A stretch of DNA of 64,000 bases from Tetracentron sinense (GCA_015143295.1 CM026551.1:17347827-17411826); one strand, 5' to 3'. Shown: positions 24,380-37,014, counted from the first letter of the stretch. Translations and numbers: made by a program. Notes: generated from the sequence alone by a model not told the origin.

Positions 24380-25340
24380 GTTCCTCTTTTTCTAATTCAT
24401 CCACAAGATGACTCTAGGCAAAATAGATCAAATTGCCCCTCGAGAACAATCCACTCACCCGGGACCAACAAGATAAAAAATTTTGAAATGAGGAAGAGAA
24501 GACCCACACCACTCCTAATCGGGAAAGAAAGTGATCCCAAATCTCATAAGCAACAAGGCAGTGCAAGAGCAGATGATCCACAAATTTTTTCGAATTAAGA
24601 CACAAAAAATGACAGTTAGTCAACCTACACCCTCCCTTTTTTCCCCAAATTGTCACTTGTGAGAATCTTATTTAGAGCTATAGATCAAAGGAAAAATGCT
24701 ACCTTTGAAGGGATATTGGGGTTTTGAACAAACCTATATGGGAAAGAGGTCGGCAGATTTGAATCGAATTCCTATAGGAGTGATCTCACTGTAAAACGAC
24801 AATTGTTGCATCTAGACCATATTCTTGAGTCCCTAACTTGGGCACATGGAGGGGAAGAGCTAAGACTCTGTAGCAGATGAAGGAGATCTTTGATTTCCCA
24901 ATCGTTCAGATCCTACCTCAATCTAGGACAGCGAACCACCTCGTTGTTCCTTAGCTCAAAACACTTCGACATAGAGGCATCCTTATCAAAGGCAAGAAGA
25001 AAGATATTTTCAAACAAGTCCTTGATTTTCGTCGACCTACACCGCATATCCTTTCAAAATTTGACCTTGAGCCCGTTTTCTTTCTTAAATCCGATGGTGA
25101 TAAAAAGTTTGCAACCAGCATAATACATGTCCAAAGAACCAATCCATATGGGCCTCTAACCTCCCTAGGTCCCAAATAGGAGATTCGCCATATTTTACAA
25201 CTATGACCCTTTCCCCACTCATTTCCCTAACAACGTCTTATTCATGTCTACTAAGGGTTTAAAATCCAAACCATATTCCTCAACAAACGACAAGCCCTAT
25301 CTTATGCTACCAAATGATACTTGAATTCGTCAAATTTTTC
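24380..25340 (-). pseudogene. LINE fragment, zf-RVT region, minus strand
   Basis: Near the 3' side it encodes FVDHLLLHCLVAYEIWDHFL and WVFSSSFQNFLSCW, clearly the zf-RVT end of a plant LINE and close to the copy at 17.5 kb. Upstream, in broken frames, are pieces like SFFLPLIRMPLCRSVLS, matching the linker before zf-RVT. Neither the poly(A) end nor a TSD could be fixed. Confidence 0.7.
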
Positions 25341-26689
25341 ATTCCAAAGGAACCCCTTTTGCATTTAGAGGTGAGAAGTGACTCATTTTGGTAGGATGGA
25401 TGACCCATAATCTCTCTAGGACCTATATAAGCCCTGATGGTTATGAGGTAGGTAGGATTTTTTTTCTAGACATTTGGTATTTTGGAGTTCTCTCTCTTCC
25501 TCCTCTATTCTCTCTCTCTATTACTCTTTTATCCGGTTAAATGCACTGCTATCTTTACGGTTGACAACCGGTTTAGAGTGTCGTTGGAAGAATTGCCACT
25601 AAAAAATTCCACTTTTTTTATCGACATGAAAATTTGAGACCAACGTTTGATTTTCCTGGCGTGGATGATTTTTCCAATAGCTAGGGTTCACAATTGATGA
25701 TTTTTTGTGAGTAAGAAAGGAGATTAGATAGATGAGAAAAAAAGAAATTGGAGTTCAACATTGAGGTCTTTTTCTTTTGGAGTTTGTTTGAGAGTTCTTT
25801 TATAGAAGAACAACCTTGTAGTTTCTTAACCTAGGGCGTACCAGAATGGGGATTGAAGAACACGAATATGTTCACAGGGAAAAGAAAATGCAACATAAAA
25901 GCTAGAGTCAACAGACGAACATGACTAGTAAGTAGTAACCGAGTTTAATTTGGATCAACCATGGATTTCAATGAAGTTGTAGTATAGATGATCCCCAAAG
26001 GAACTACCAAATGTGAATTGTTAGATTTTCACGTTGATATACACATGGAATTTATGGGTGCTAATCCTTTAACCGCTTGCTTAATCCGGTTTCATGTTTC
26101 AATAGTATGAGTGACGCTGCATCTCACGGATAGGAAAAGAGGAGAGAGAGAGAGAGAGGCACCCTAAATACCAATTATCTAGAAAAAATATACACTTGCC
26201 TTAATTCCTTGAGCGCTTATATAGGCCATTGAGGTTAATATGGGTTCATCTTACCAAGATGAGGTCAAATTTGACAATTTAAATTGATGTCGCCTTTCAA
26301 TTGACCAGTGTTAGCACCATGTCGCTGGCACCCTGAGTGAACAATGCCAACTATCCTCTTAGTCCCTCAGTGCACTTGTGTTGACGTCAATGGCATCCAG
26401 TTAATATAATTCTTGTATTGTGCCAGAGCGTCAACCCATTAAACCTTTTGGCCACCAAACCTATGCCTTCCTATATTCCTTTGATGAGTGACTAAGTTAA
26501 AAATGGTGTCATGTTTTCTACAAAGTAAAAACATATAACTTGGTGTTGATAGAATATGTGTTGTTGGACAAAAGCATAATATTACTTTTATATCTCTTAT
26601 TAAAAAACTAAGGCATGATTGGCCCTAAAGAATATAGACTGAATACTTTATGGGAAGTGTTCACAAGATTGTGTAAGACCCCATTGAGA

Positions 26690-29345
26690 AGTTCAATGGA
26701 GGCCTTGGAGCTTACTATTTCTGCTTCTCAAGGGGCTTTCATGAAAAGCGGACAAAATCCTTGACGGGATTCTCATAGCCAATGAGTTTATTGAAGAAAG
26801 GATGAATTCGGGTGAGAAGGGTATTGGCTTAAAAGTTGACATGGAGAAGGCTTAAGATCATGTACATAGGAAGTCTCTTGATTACTCTTGAGAAGAAGGA
26901 TTTGGAAATTGATGGTGGGAATGGATCTCAAGGGGCATTTTGTTCCACTTTACCACTCGTATGAATGGATCTTCCCAGTGTTTCTTTCTGTCCCCTGTAA
27001 GAAAGAGTAAAGGCGATCCTCTCTCACCTTTCTCTGTTCACTTCAGTAGGGATGTCTTATGCATGCTTATGAAGAAAGTGGTGAATCTTTATCTTATAAT
27101 GGGATTTTTGCTTGGTAAGCACATGGTGGGGGTTTGTCACATTCAATTTGTGGATGATGCTATCTTATCAAGGAAAGCTAATGGTAAAAAGGTCACGGAT
27201 CTAATGCTCATTCTTAAGTTCTATGAATTGGTTTGAGTCTTTTAGGGCTTATGATCAATTTGGGGAATAGCAGTATGGCAATCACTTATTTGGAAGATGA
27301 TATATTGATGTTTGCCAATGTGTTGGAACTTGGAATGTGGCATTGAGAAATGACCTCTGAAATACACTGAATTACCACCTGCGCCCAATCCTAAGGCCAT
27401 GAAATTTTGGGATCCAGTTGTAGAAAAATACGGTATACCGCTGAGAACTTAGGAAAAAAAAACTATATCGCTCACTGTGATTAAATCCACTCTCCTTTTT
27501 TTTATAAAAAAAAACCTCCTTTTGATCTTCAAGATTCTATTGAAGGTTGCTACAAGTTGGAGAAAATGCCAAGAGACTTCCTATGGAATTTCGGGGATTC
27601 AAAGAAGAGGATCATTTGGTTCCTTGGAATAAAGTTTGCAGAACTGAGGAGGAAGGTGGTTTGAACATTGACAACAACATAAACAAAAACATCATCCTTA
27701 TTGATTATAATTTTCTCTACTTCCCCTTGAATCAAATAGCCTCCTATTCTCAGTTTGAGTTAGTATGGGGTGCATCCAAATGGGTGGCACTTAAACTGAG
27801 TCCGTAGAGTTAACATTAGGTGTCATGGAAGTTTATTACCAGTCTTCTCTCCCTCGTCCTCCCTTTGGTCAGATTCGACATTGGTTTGATGGGAGAATTA
27901 AGTTCAGATGATTCGTGGTGGGTTCCCTTCAGATTGGAGGCCCTCGCATTTGAACATGATGTTATAATTCACTTTGGCTCACTTTTTTTGTGGCTGGTAT
28001 TTTCTTGGGATTTTAGTTTTGCTAGGATCCTGAGAGGTGGAAAGAGAAGAGTTAGCCATTCTTCTAGAGAAGTTAAAAGTTTCTTTAAATTTCCAATCAA
28101 TGTCTTGTTCTAGGGTTGTCCTTGATCCTAATGGTTCATTTCCTCCAAATCTCTTTAGATATTGCACTTCGGATCTTCCAACTTATGTATTTTTCTGCAT
28201 AAAATCACCTCGGATTCATTGCGCCCATACCCCTGAGTAACCCCTGAGTACAAAGCCTTCGCATGGAGGATTAACACGTGACATCTTATAAACAAGAAAT
28301 AAGTTCCATGCTCTTTCCCCTCATATCTGTGTGATGTGCAAGTATATAAGAGAGAATCCAACAATCAGTGTAACACGAGTATTTCTATATGGAGTCACTT
28401 CCATGTCTGACTAGACACGGTTTGGTGTTTCCCTTGGTTGCTCGGATCTTAATTTGCAATGGGATCCCAGTCCTTTCAGGAAGCAGGCCGGAATATATGG
28501 GCAGAATTTTATTAGCTCTCATATGGGATAAGTGGAAGGAGAGGAATAATATAGTTTTTGAGGGAAAATAGCTTGAAGGCTTGAACCTTATGCCACCATT
28601 AACAAATTAAGGTCATGGTATCCCTTTAGGTTTCTTTGTCAAAAGAACTTAGAGGTGTTTGTATTGGCGACTTGTTGACTGATTGAAAGTCAATTATTGC
28701 TTTCTACCCCTATCAAGTGTGGAGCTGCCTGCCACTGGCAAGTGGTAAAGTAAAACAAAAAATTGATGGTTGTTTGTTTGGGAATCTGGGACCATCAGGG
28801 ATTGGAGGATCTTTCAAAGACCATGAAAGTAGTATTATTTTTGTCTTTTTCTGGTTTGATAATGTAAGGCTAGTCTATTATAGGCTTATAGCTGAGGCCA
28901 TTGCTCTCATGCTTGGTCTAATGATTGCTAATCGTATCAACTTTGACAAAGTCGTTATCGATGAGGACTCTTCAAATACGCAGGGATTGATTTTGCTGGC
29001 TGTGGAGATTAGCTTACTTCATCAAGGAGATTCATGACTTAGCCCCCACCATGAACATCTTGTTTGTCATGGGAGCCAAGGTCTACAAATGACCTTCGCC
29101 GATTCCCTTGTTGGGGGGAGTCAATAAAGAGAAGCTTCATTTTGGGGCTGATCTACCTTCTGTAAGTGGGTCTGGTCTGTCTAGGTGTTTTCTTGCGTGG
29201 GGCTGTCTTGATTTACTTTCCTGTGTGTTTTTTTTTTTTTAATTTCGCTTAGGTGGGGTTGTTTTTCTATCTTCTCTCCATCTCTGATTTCTACTAGAAC
29301 CTTTTGTGGACTTATTCTCAGTTCTATCTTATGGAAATATAAACC
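26690..29345 (+). pseudogene. Old LINE, 3' part: RT core, linker, RNase H
   Basis: This is the continuation of 21050-22530. It shows ISASQGAFMKSGQ (about 26725), the RT palm with KVDMEKA-like reading (about 26835), and 'GDPLSPF' (about 27013-27035). The catalytic loop reads HIQFVDDAIL (about 27140-27165), where plant LINEs usually have FADD. Later come GFKEEDHLVPWNKVC and EEGGLNI (27590-27670), WDKWKERNNIVFEGK (about 28525-28570), and RNase H with KIDGCLFGN-GPSGIGGSF and AEAIALMLGLMIANRINFDK (28755-28950). There are several stops and frameshifts. The 3' end is diffuse, near 29.3 kb. Confidence 0.78.
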
Positions 29346-29349
29346 TAAA

Positions 29350-30130
29350 CCCTGCTTTTGCTTGTATTCTATACTTGTCCAATAAACAAGTGAATAGAGA
29401 TGTTTTCGTCTGTATTTAGACCTATATTACCTAGTTCGCCGGTTCAAATTCAGGTTCGAGGTTTGCAATTCGCCGATTTAGAGCGAACCCGGTTTGCTAG
29501 GGTAGGATGAGATAATTCATTTCTCAGTTCGCTAGCTTAGTTCGCTTATATATATATGCATGTATATATTAAGCATGTAAATCAATTATGACTATAATGT
29601 TAATGAATTCTAAGTATAATGGTGAATCATAATCATCCCTCGTGAAACCTTCACTTTTTTCTCACGTGAATGTTTCTATGTTTCCTTTCTTTTCTTATTG
29701 GTTTTTTTTTTGTTGAACTATTGTTCTAACTTTCAAATATTTATGTTATAAAGCCATAAAAAATTGTCTTATAAGGATCCTCGTTTATGTATGAATGCCT
29801 CCTCAAACAACTTGAATTTCACATTACTTTTTGTGAGGAAAAAAAAAAAAACCAAATCCAAAAGAAAAAATCTCCGAACCAGAGCTATTTGATACGAATA
29901 CGGGGTTCAGTCATTTTCACGAACCAAGACGAACCATACCGCGAACTGGTTAGCTTCAAACCAGTTTGCGGTTCGTTATAGTAGGGAGCATATCCGTTAA
30001 CCCCTATACGCTTGGTTTAATGCTTTTAAACTTGCATGCACGTTTTTCATCGTCTTAAGTTTAACTTCTACACCATTACACTTGCAAATGGATTCCTAGG
30101 CAGGATTTATTATTAGGAGGCAGTATTTTA
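29350..30130. repeat. AT-rich stretch with 'gttcgc/gcgaac' motifs, possible MITE
   Basis: About 29440-29560 carries repeated GTTCGC/GCGAAC and 'ggttcgagg' motifs. About 29915-29980 carries the complementary 'cgaacc' and 'gcggttcg' motifs. This is the subterminal pattern of hAT-like elements seen elsewhere in the window, but I could not fix TIRs or a TSD. Confidence 0.35.
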
Positions 30131-33100
30131 ATTTACCCTTTTGTTATTGTAGCACCACTTGCAAAATGGGGAAGTGGATTGCAGATCAGTCGATAAGTGG
30201 GCTGTAGTTAGGACTTAGGAGATCTCTTATCCCCAAAATCATCTGGATAAGATGATCTAACTTGATTCATGGTTGGTTTGGTCTTCATGGTTTGTTATTT
30301 GCAGAGTTCTTATGAAATTAAGGGAGAAATAGCTTAATCTGGCCACTGAATTTTCCGAATATGTTTGTAATACCACTCAATTATTAGACTTTCTTCTGAT
30401 TGTTACAGATGGGGAGGAAGCATGAATTCTTGCTGCATCAAGTTATGAAATACTGCTTACGTTATATAGAGATGGTTCTGACTTGTGAATTGCACAGATA
30501 AATGATGCATCCTTCCCTCTTTGGTCCTTTCGATGAGCTGAGGTTAACTATGCAGGTGCCCATACTAGGCAAGAGTTGCTGTGCAAAAGCTCAAAAGCCA
30601 TGTCACATTCACGGTATGCAAACTATTAACACTTTTTAGTGGTGAAGAATTATTCTGTTTAAACTGCCTATTAATTATTTGAGCAGAATCATGAACTAAT
30701 ATACCTTATGAATAGAACATTTTTTTCATCTAATGGAAAAAATATAGTAAGTGGAGTGCTTAGCATGGCCTCTTGAGGTAGTACCTCTTGGATAGTCAAA
30801 AACCAAGTATCACAATTGTTGGATGTTTCTCGCCATGTAACCCATTACTTTCTTTTGGCAAGTCAGAAGATACATGCATGTTCCACAAAAAGGTTGGTTA
30901 TTTAGGTAGATAGGCTCTTCCAATCAATTCAATTTTCAGTCACAGTCCACAAAGAATTGGACAATCAATTGGTTGGTCATGAATCATGATGAGCACGCAT
31001 ACCAAATGGTGCATAGAGAAGCAAGGCTTTAGCATACATTGTGGGTTTCTTCTCATCAGTACAATGCAGATCACTGCATCTACTGATGGGTAGTCATCAA
31101 AACAAATATAAACTATTACTTTCATGGTGAGGTTGATATGGAGATCTTATCTTTCATTTCTTATTGTTCTTCTCCAATTTTATAATGAGTATCGCCAAAC
31201 ATTTCTCGTCTTACTCATCTTTTGGACTGAAATGGCTGTTGTGAAACTGCATGTGACTTTTCCCCACGAGATGCCATCTTTGAGCTCTCCTTAGTTTGAC
31301 CAGCAGTTTACCGATGTATCTCCCAGGGGGTAAGTTATCAAATATCAGCAAACCAGAAGTAGATGTAAACTTCATCATAGTTGAGAACTGTTGTATCCAG
31401 TTTTTTGATCGTAATAGTCGGGAAACTTGTTTTCCCTATTAAGATCTTCATTGCTCACTTCATGTTTTTTTCTTCCAACAAGATAAAAAGCAGATGTCAT
31501 AGAAGTCAGGTGCTTCTCGCACCTCTTTCTCTTACTGGAAACAACGGTCTAGAGATTTGCCGAGTCCACTGAGAAATTGGATGAGTCAATCCGGAAATGG
31601 CGTGACATGAGCACAGTTTTCCACAGGTCACCAAATTTATTCAATAGAATTTTTTGCTGGGAGAGAAATTGGTCTCAAAACTCTTCTATTGAAATGAGTT
31701 TTTTTAGACTTCCAATCTTTCACCTTTTCCTCTCTCTATATCAAGGTTTAAAAACTTAGTTTCGGGGACCGTAACGGTCCCGACCGAAACCAATACGTAT
31801 CGGTTTCGGCTGTTTTTTTTTTCCTAAAAAAATTCTAAAAAATCACAATTAATTTAAAATTTTAAAAAAAATTGCAGTGGATGATGAGTAACTACATTCT
31901 ATTAAAGCCAATATCAAGTTGAAATATAAGGTAGTAGATGAGTCAAAAGTAGAAAATATACTGCTAAGTGCTAAAGCCACATAGACCTTCAAATCGATGA
32001 TTCAAACCCAAATCAAGTTTTCAATCACAAAAAATCAAAATAATTTTAGTTTTAGGGCTTAGAATGAGTAGAGTGGAAGAGAGAATCGAAAGAAGTGATT
32101 TTGATATGTTTTCAGTGGTTTATGTAACCCCTTATAACCAAAAAAGTTAGCCGTGTTCTACGGCCGAAACCGTTACGTATCGTAGGACTTGGGCGATATG
32201 TAATAGTTTCGGCCGAGTCCTATTTTTTCTTCAAAAACCCATAAAGGCATGGTTTCGGTTCAGCTTCAGCTTCAGTTCTGTGCGAGGAGGCCGCTGACTA
32301 GAAATGTGCACATATTGAGCTAGTTTTTGTTGTTTTTGATATTTGTTATTTTTTTTTGCTGGTGTTATTGTCCTGACCTAGGAAAGCTGTTTCAGGATGC
32401 TGCAGCTATAAATCAATGGAGGTTTAAGAAATTGAAGGAGTCCAAGGACATAAACATTGAAGTGGAAAATAAAGCTTTCAACTGATAAATGCAGAATTTT
32501 AGTTTACTGGAGGAATAATTTTTTGTATATTCTTCACTTGAAGGGCCCACCGCAGATGGGTGCCTGCATTAGACGCTACCTCTACTTTCTTGGGAAGATT
32601 GCACTGTGATAATGATCTCAGAGGCGAAGGTGAAGCTAAGATCGAACTCCGGAAGAATAAATAGCTTCAGAAAGAAGACACATGACTGCATTGATTGGGG
32701 ATTAAGGAAGCAGCAGACATGGGAGTTAAATGATGAATGGCAGCCTGCCCATGCCAATGATCTGCCTGGTCAGAAGGAGCTTTAAAGGCCAAGGCAAAAA
32801 TTAGTGGGCTGGGACTTGAGAGGGCTCCAAATTTTAGTGATAAATTGATCGAAGCTTGTTGAGACATCTAAGGTCCAGTCTTTTAAAGATAATTTCATAT
32901 CAAGACAAGAATCAGATTATTTTCTACCTAGATTGTGTGTGTAGGACAATTGAAATCAGTCTAGAAACTCCGAATGGTATTGACACACATCTTTCCTCCA
33001 CCGATCAGATAGAAGATCTGTGATATTGTGGGGGAATATAACAAATGGGAAGTTTAACAGGGGGGCATCTTTCCAGGACTTTTACAGAGGGAGTAATGTT

Positions 33101-33300
33101 GCAATCAGTCTTTGATTATTCTATCAAGAGGATCAAAGGTATTGAAGGTGTTTAAAAGACAATGGGTTATGGTTGTTATGCTGTAATGTGAGAAGCTGTG
33201 TGCAATAGAAGCGGCAACATTTTGGAGTTCTTCATGTAAGATTCTCCCCTAAATGCCTTCTTCTGCATAGATCATTTGTTACTTATTTGGTACTTATGCC
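30130..33300 (+). other. Possible exons of an unrecognised gene
   Basis: Three stretches have splice borders and coding character. 30556-30613, between 'ctatgcag' and CACG|GTATGC, can read HTRQELLCKSSKAMSHS. 31555-31626, between 'ctagag' and CACAG|GTCACC, can read FAESTEKLDESIRKWRDMST in the compatible phase. 32382-32485, after 'gacctag', ends in a stop in each useful frame. The first two join in phase and give a polar, helix-prone sequence. I do not recognise a family. A decayed gene or chance is possible. An unrelated repeat start at 31742 interrupts the stretch. Confidence 0.25.
31742..32290 (+). mobile_element. hAT-like MITE fragment with GTTTCGG/CCGAAAC motifs
   Basis: It begins CAAGGTTTAAAAACTTAGTT, like the inverted right end of the 22537 element (CAAGGTTTAAAACTT). 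It is filled with CCGAAAC/GTTTCGG and CGTAACGG motifs near both sides (31760-31810 and 32150-32260). The right terminus and TSD are not identifiable, so it may be truncated. Confidence 0.45.
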
Positions 33301-34740
33301 CAATGTTGCAAGCTACAATTGGTTCTATTATAGATACCTTGGCTAACCCTTTTAAAAAAAAAATGTGAACTGGTGTAATTAACTGTGAAAAATTGCAACG
33401 GCAGGTAGGAGAGGTCGATCCTATTACTTCCATGACCTATTTTTGTGCAAAGTAGAGCTGTGGTCATGAGTTTGATCAAAGCTTCCTAAAGAGAGAGGTT
33501 TGGTGGCAATTGAATACTAAATCAAGAAAGAAAGTTGAATTAGTCTGAAGGCTGTAAGAGTTTCCAGCAGTCGACATTTCCTGCCCGCTGAGACTCTAAA
33601 TCGCCTGTGTTTTCTTGAGTCTTTGACTTTCAATGAGGCAAAGCTTAAGGGGGTCAAAAAGCCTCTACCTAGGGACGGGCTCTTTGGCCAAACTGAAGGG
33701 GGGGCCAACAGCCTGAAAGGGACTTCCAAGCGGGCCATCTATTCTATTATATGCTGTTCATGCTGGCCAACCTTTTAAGAAACCCCAATATGGAATATGT
33801 GGTTTTTGACTGTTACCCACTCATATTGCATTTGAGAAGTCATTGTTCTTGTAATTTTTTCTTTCAATCACAAGGCATGTTGGTTTAGATGGATTGGTAG
33901 TGCCCTCATAAAAGAATCCTTAATTGGTTTAGAGGAACATACCATTATGAGTTATGACAATGGAATTCCATCTTTCGGTTCTTTTTTTTTTTTTTTCTCT
34001 TTTTCCAAAGCCCCTTTAAACCATTTGGTTTGGTGGGTGTGTCTTCAAGGGTGGTGGTGCTTTGCTGCTTTATTTTCCTACTTCTAATCCCACACACTTG
34101 GTGGATATTTTTATAGGCAATCCTCCTTTGAAACAAGGGGCTTTTGTATTTTGGTATTCTTAACCAATGCTCTCACCCTCTTTATCTTAATCATGTTTCT
34201 CTTTAATTGGTTTGATTCATTGATTACTCGACAACTTAAAGAATACACCACTATTAATTGTACCACATTGATAAATAAAAAAAATACAAGCATTGTACAA
34301 GAAAACCATCTAGTACACATAATTAGTGTCTTCTCAATAGTATTTTTGGTAGAACTTCAAACGTGCATAACTTTTGATCCCTGCATCCGTTCAACTATTA
34401 TAATATATGCTTTTGGGGTACTTCAAAATTGATAAATTCAAAAAACTACCATGTGGTTCTCCAATGCTCAGATTTTTGTTTCGGATTCGATTTAATGTTT
34501 TTTGGGCAATTTTTTGTTTTGTTTTAAGAGCATTTTTTAAAAATTTTTTTTGATTATTTGTAATTCTTCTTTAGGGTTTTTCTTTGCATCTTGAATAGTT
34601 AATCCTTATGATCTTGGATGATCAAGATCAAGCCTAGGGTTCAATTTCTTATTTCAGGCTATCTTTATACATTTATAAGCAATTTTGCCTAAGCTTAATA
34701 CAAGAGTTGAGATTGTTCTTTGTTGTGATTTTGCCTACAT
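33301..34740. other. AT-rich intergenic DNA
   Basis: No gene is recognised. 33517-33738 (minus) is a small open frame with no domain. 34340-34560 is one half of an inverted dispersed pair whose partner is at 35860-36090. Confidence 0.4.
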
Positions 34741-36090
34741 TAAAGGGGTAGACCCCATGACTTAAGCGGAAGGTCCTGGGTTCGACTTCTCACCCACCCA
34801 TTAAGGCTAGCCCCGCACGGGATTTTCCCGGACTTTCCTGATGTGGCGAGTTTCGGGCTTTCGTTGCACCCTCGGGGATTAGTCCTGACCCGAAGGATTG
34901 GGGGACACCCGGAGACCCTGAGTTACCAAAAAAAAAACGGAAAGTCACATGGTTAGGCCGCAATCTCAGTTAGTACATTAATAGTTAAGTTAGTGAAGTG
35001 GTAGGCATGTCAACTACCTCATCCTGAAGGGTCGAAAACCAGTCTACCCTCGCAAGGGTATACAAACTATCAGGTCTCCTCTTGAGGCTTTTGGATTCAG
35101 TACAATTATGCACCCATTTAGGAAAGCATACGGAAAAGAATAAAAGATTAGGAAAAGTTGGTTTCCACATGCTTTGTAGAACTCCCATTTAAAACCCAAT
35201 TTGATTCAAATCAAGTTGATTATCTCTAAGTAGAGCCACACAATGACGATCACTTATCATGATAATGATAAGGTTTAAGTAAAGTTGGAGAAAAATTACA
35301 CTATAATGGTGACTCTCCAACCCACTAATTAAAAGTATAAGAATCCAAATGACAATTGGGAAAATTTAGTTTTAGATAGAAAAACATGCCTCATCTATGA
35401 TATTTTGTGATTTCTTATCAAGCATGCCCTCTCTTCCATCCTATCTTATAGGTGCTATTTCCTCTTTAAAGTCTAGCCATGTATGGATAGTGGACTAAAG
35501 ATGTTGTTGGAGAAATAAAGGCGTGCAACTATGCCATTCTAGTGCCACTATGCTACTAAAGTTTTCACAAGGGTCATGGTTACTTGTTAGGTACCACAGT
35601 GTACATGATTTGGACCCTTTGGGGAGCAACATTAATGAAGGCAAAATCACAATAAAAGATGGAAGAAGATTCCGTACTTGTATTAAGCTTAAGTAAAAAC
35701 TGCAAAACTGTTTACAAATGCATAATGGGAACCTTAAATAGGAAACTAAACTTGAGGGTTGATCCTCACCATCAAAGGTCATAAAGATTAACAGTTCATA
35801 ATGCAAAAGAAAACCTTAACGAACAATTGCAAAAATATTCTTAGTCAAAATTACAAAAAGGCCCCTAAAACCAAAAATTGCTTTAAAAAAAAACACTATT
35901 AAGAGTCTAAGACGACCTTGAAACAGAAATCTGAGCATCAGAGAACCACAACTATTTTTCCTAGATTCATAATTCTGAAACACCCCAAAAGCATATATTA
36001 TAATAGGTAAACAGATGCCCAGATAAAAAAAATTACACCCGTTTGAAATTCTATCGCTGAACGACATCAAACGTGATGGCCAAGCCAAAG
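34340..36090. repeat. Inverted pair of a dispersed sequence
   Basis: About 34340-34560 (+) and 35860-36090 (-) share 'ctattataatatatgctttt', 'tttcaaacg', 'gtggttctc' and 'atgctcagattt' in the same order and spacing. Between them 34950-35050 resembles a minus-strand SINE tail. The repeat family is unknown. Confidence 0.6.
34745..34938 (+). mobile_element. tRNA-derived SINE
   Basis: It has an A-box-like 'ggtagacc' near the start and a clear B box in CCTGGGTTCGACTTCTC (about 34786-34802). A GC-rich body contrasts with the AT-rich flanks, and the element ends in an A-run ('gagttaccaaaaaaaaaa'). The TSD was not found. RNA polymerase III would transcribe an intact copy. Confidence 0.65.
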
Positions 36091-36487
36091 CTCCTAATAT
36101 GGTCCTCATCATCTTATAGACATGACAATGACTTGAATATGGCAGATAAGGGTTGGTTAGGAAACCCTAAAGGCTAGAAAGCATTATTTTTAGTAGATAG
36201 TCCAAATGAAACATAATAATTTTAGAGAGTACCTTACATGGCCCCTACTAGGGTATAAAACCCTTCACATGTGCAGTTTTTCCATCCTAATCATGCCAAA
36301 GATAATCCAATTACCAAAGTAACTTATCTTAAACTCAAGAAATCTGATATGAATACTTCGTAGGCACGGCATGAATGGGATTACTGGATCTGGTCAAGGA
36401 ATGCAGATGGAATTCCAAATGTGTTACTGAGATGTAGCAAGTGCAACGCCCTTACTCCTATGTTTAGTGAAAGCAACAGGTGGATTA

Positions 36488-36849
36488 TGTGAAAGCGTCC
36501 AACTCAAAACCAATTGGCAATGAGTGGAGAGGCCTTACATGTATATAAGGCTACAACTATTTCTCTATTTAGTCGATGTGGGATTAATTCTCTTACACGC
36601 CCCCTCACGTGCAGCCCTAATTTTAGGTCTGTCACGTGCGCCTCTTTTTGGATCGTCAATCATGCAGCCTTTCTGTTTGGGTCTGTCATCGTGAGTGTGA
36701 GCATAATTTGGCCGTTGGGCCTTTTGGGCTCTGATACCATGTGAAAGCGTCCAACTCAAAACCAATTGGCAATGAGTGGAGAGGCCTTACATGTATATAA
36801 GGTCACAACTATTTCTCTATTTAGTCGATGTGGGATTAATTCTCTTACA
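36488..36849 (-). mobile_element. Complete TRIM (miniature LTR retrotransposon)
   Basis: Two 110-bp LTRs (36488-36597 and 36740-36849) differ at only about 2 bases. The 5-bp TSD GATTA is found at 36483-36487 and 36850-36854. Next to the right LTR the minus strand reads TGGTATCAGAGCC (36739-36727), the initiator-Met tRNA primer site, so the element lies on the minus strand. The LTRs read TGTAAGAG...CTTTCACA on that strand, with a TATA-like 'cttatatac'. The interior is about 142 bp and non-coding. Length, structure and primer site fit TRIM elements, which depend on enzymes from other retrotransposons. Confidence 0.95.
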
Positions 36850-36983
36850 GATTAGAGATTGAGTTTAAACTTGTGCTGAATTTTCAAACTTAGAATCCAC
36901 GAGGGGAAAGATATAAAAGAAGAAGAATCAAATGATATTATTAGTAGTAACTAAGATGGTATTGGAAAAGTAGAAAGGAGTTC

Positions 36984-37012
<29 letters not shown>
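36984..37012 (+). repeat. Run of 29 G
   Basis: An uninterrupted homopolymer of 29 G lies in AT-rich DNA. Its exact length may be an assembly artefact. On the transcribed strands it could form stable G-rich structures. Confidence 0.9.

Positions 37013-37014
<2 letters not shown>

Larger units (their letters stand above)
22531..26690. other. Composite insertion splitting the LINE
   Basis: RT reading stops near 22530 and resumes near 26700 with only a few family residues missing. So roughly 4.2 kb was added here, or built up by several events. It holds a hAT-like element (about 22537-23952), a minus-strand LINE piece (24.38-25.34 kb) and otherwise non-coding DNA. The (ATT)n microsatellite is at about 22896-22930 and a (GA)n run at about 26140-26158. 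Confidence 0.6.

Noticed and set aside
30504..30641. A 45-codon frame starting MMHPSLFGPFDELRL
   Set aside because: It reads through the likely acceptor at 30555 and the donor at 30614, and no family is recognised.
33517..33738. 73-codon minus-strand frame with an ordinary-looking composition
   Set aside because: No recognised domain, no splice or start context; probably part of an unidentified repeat.
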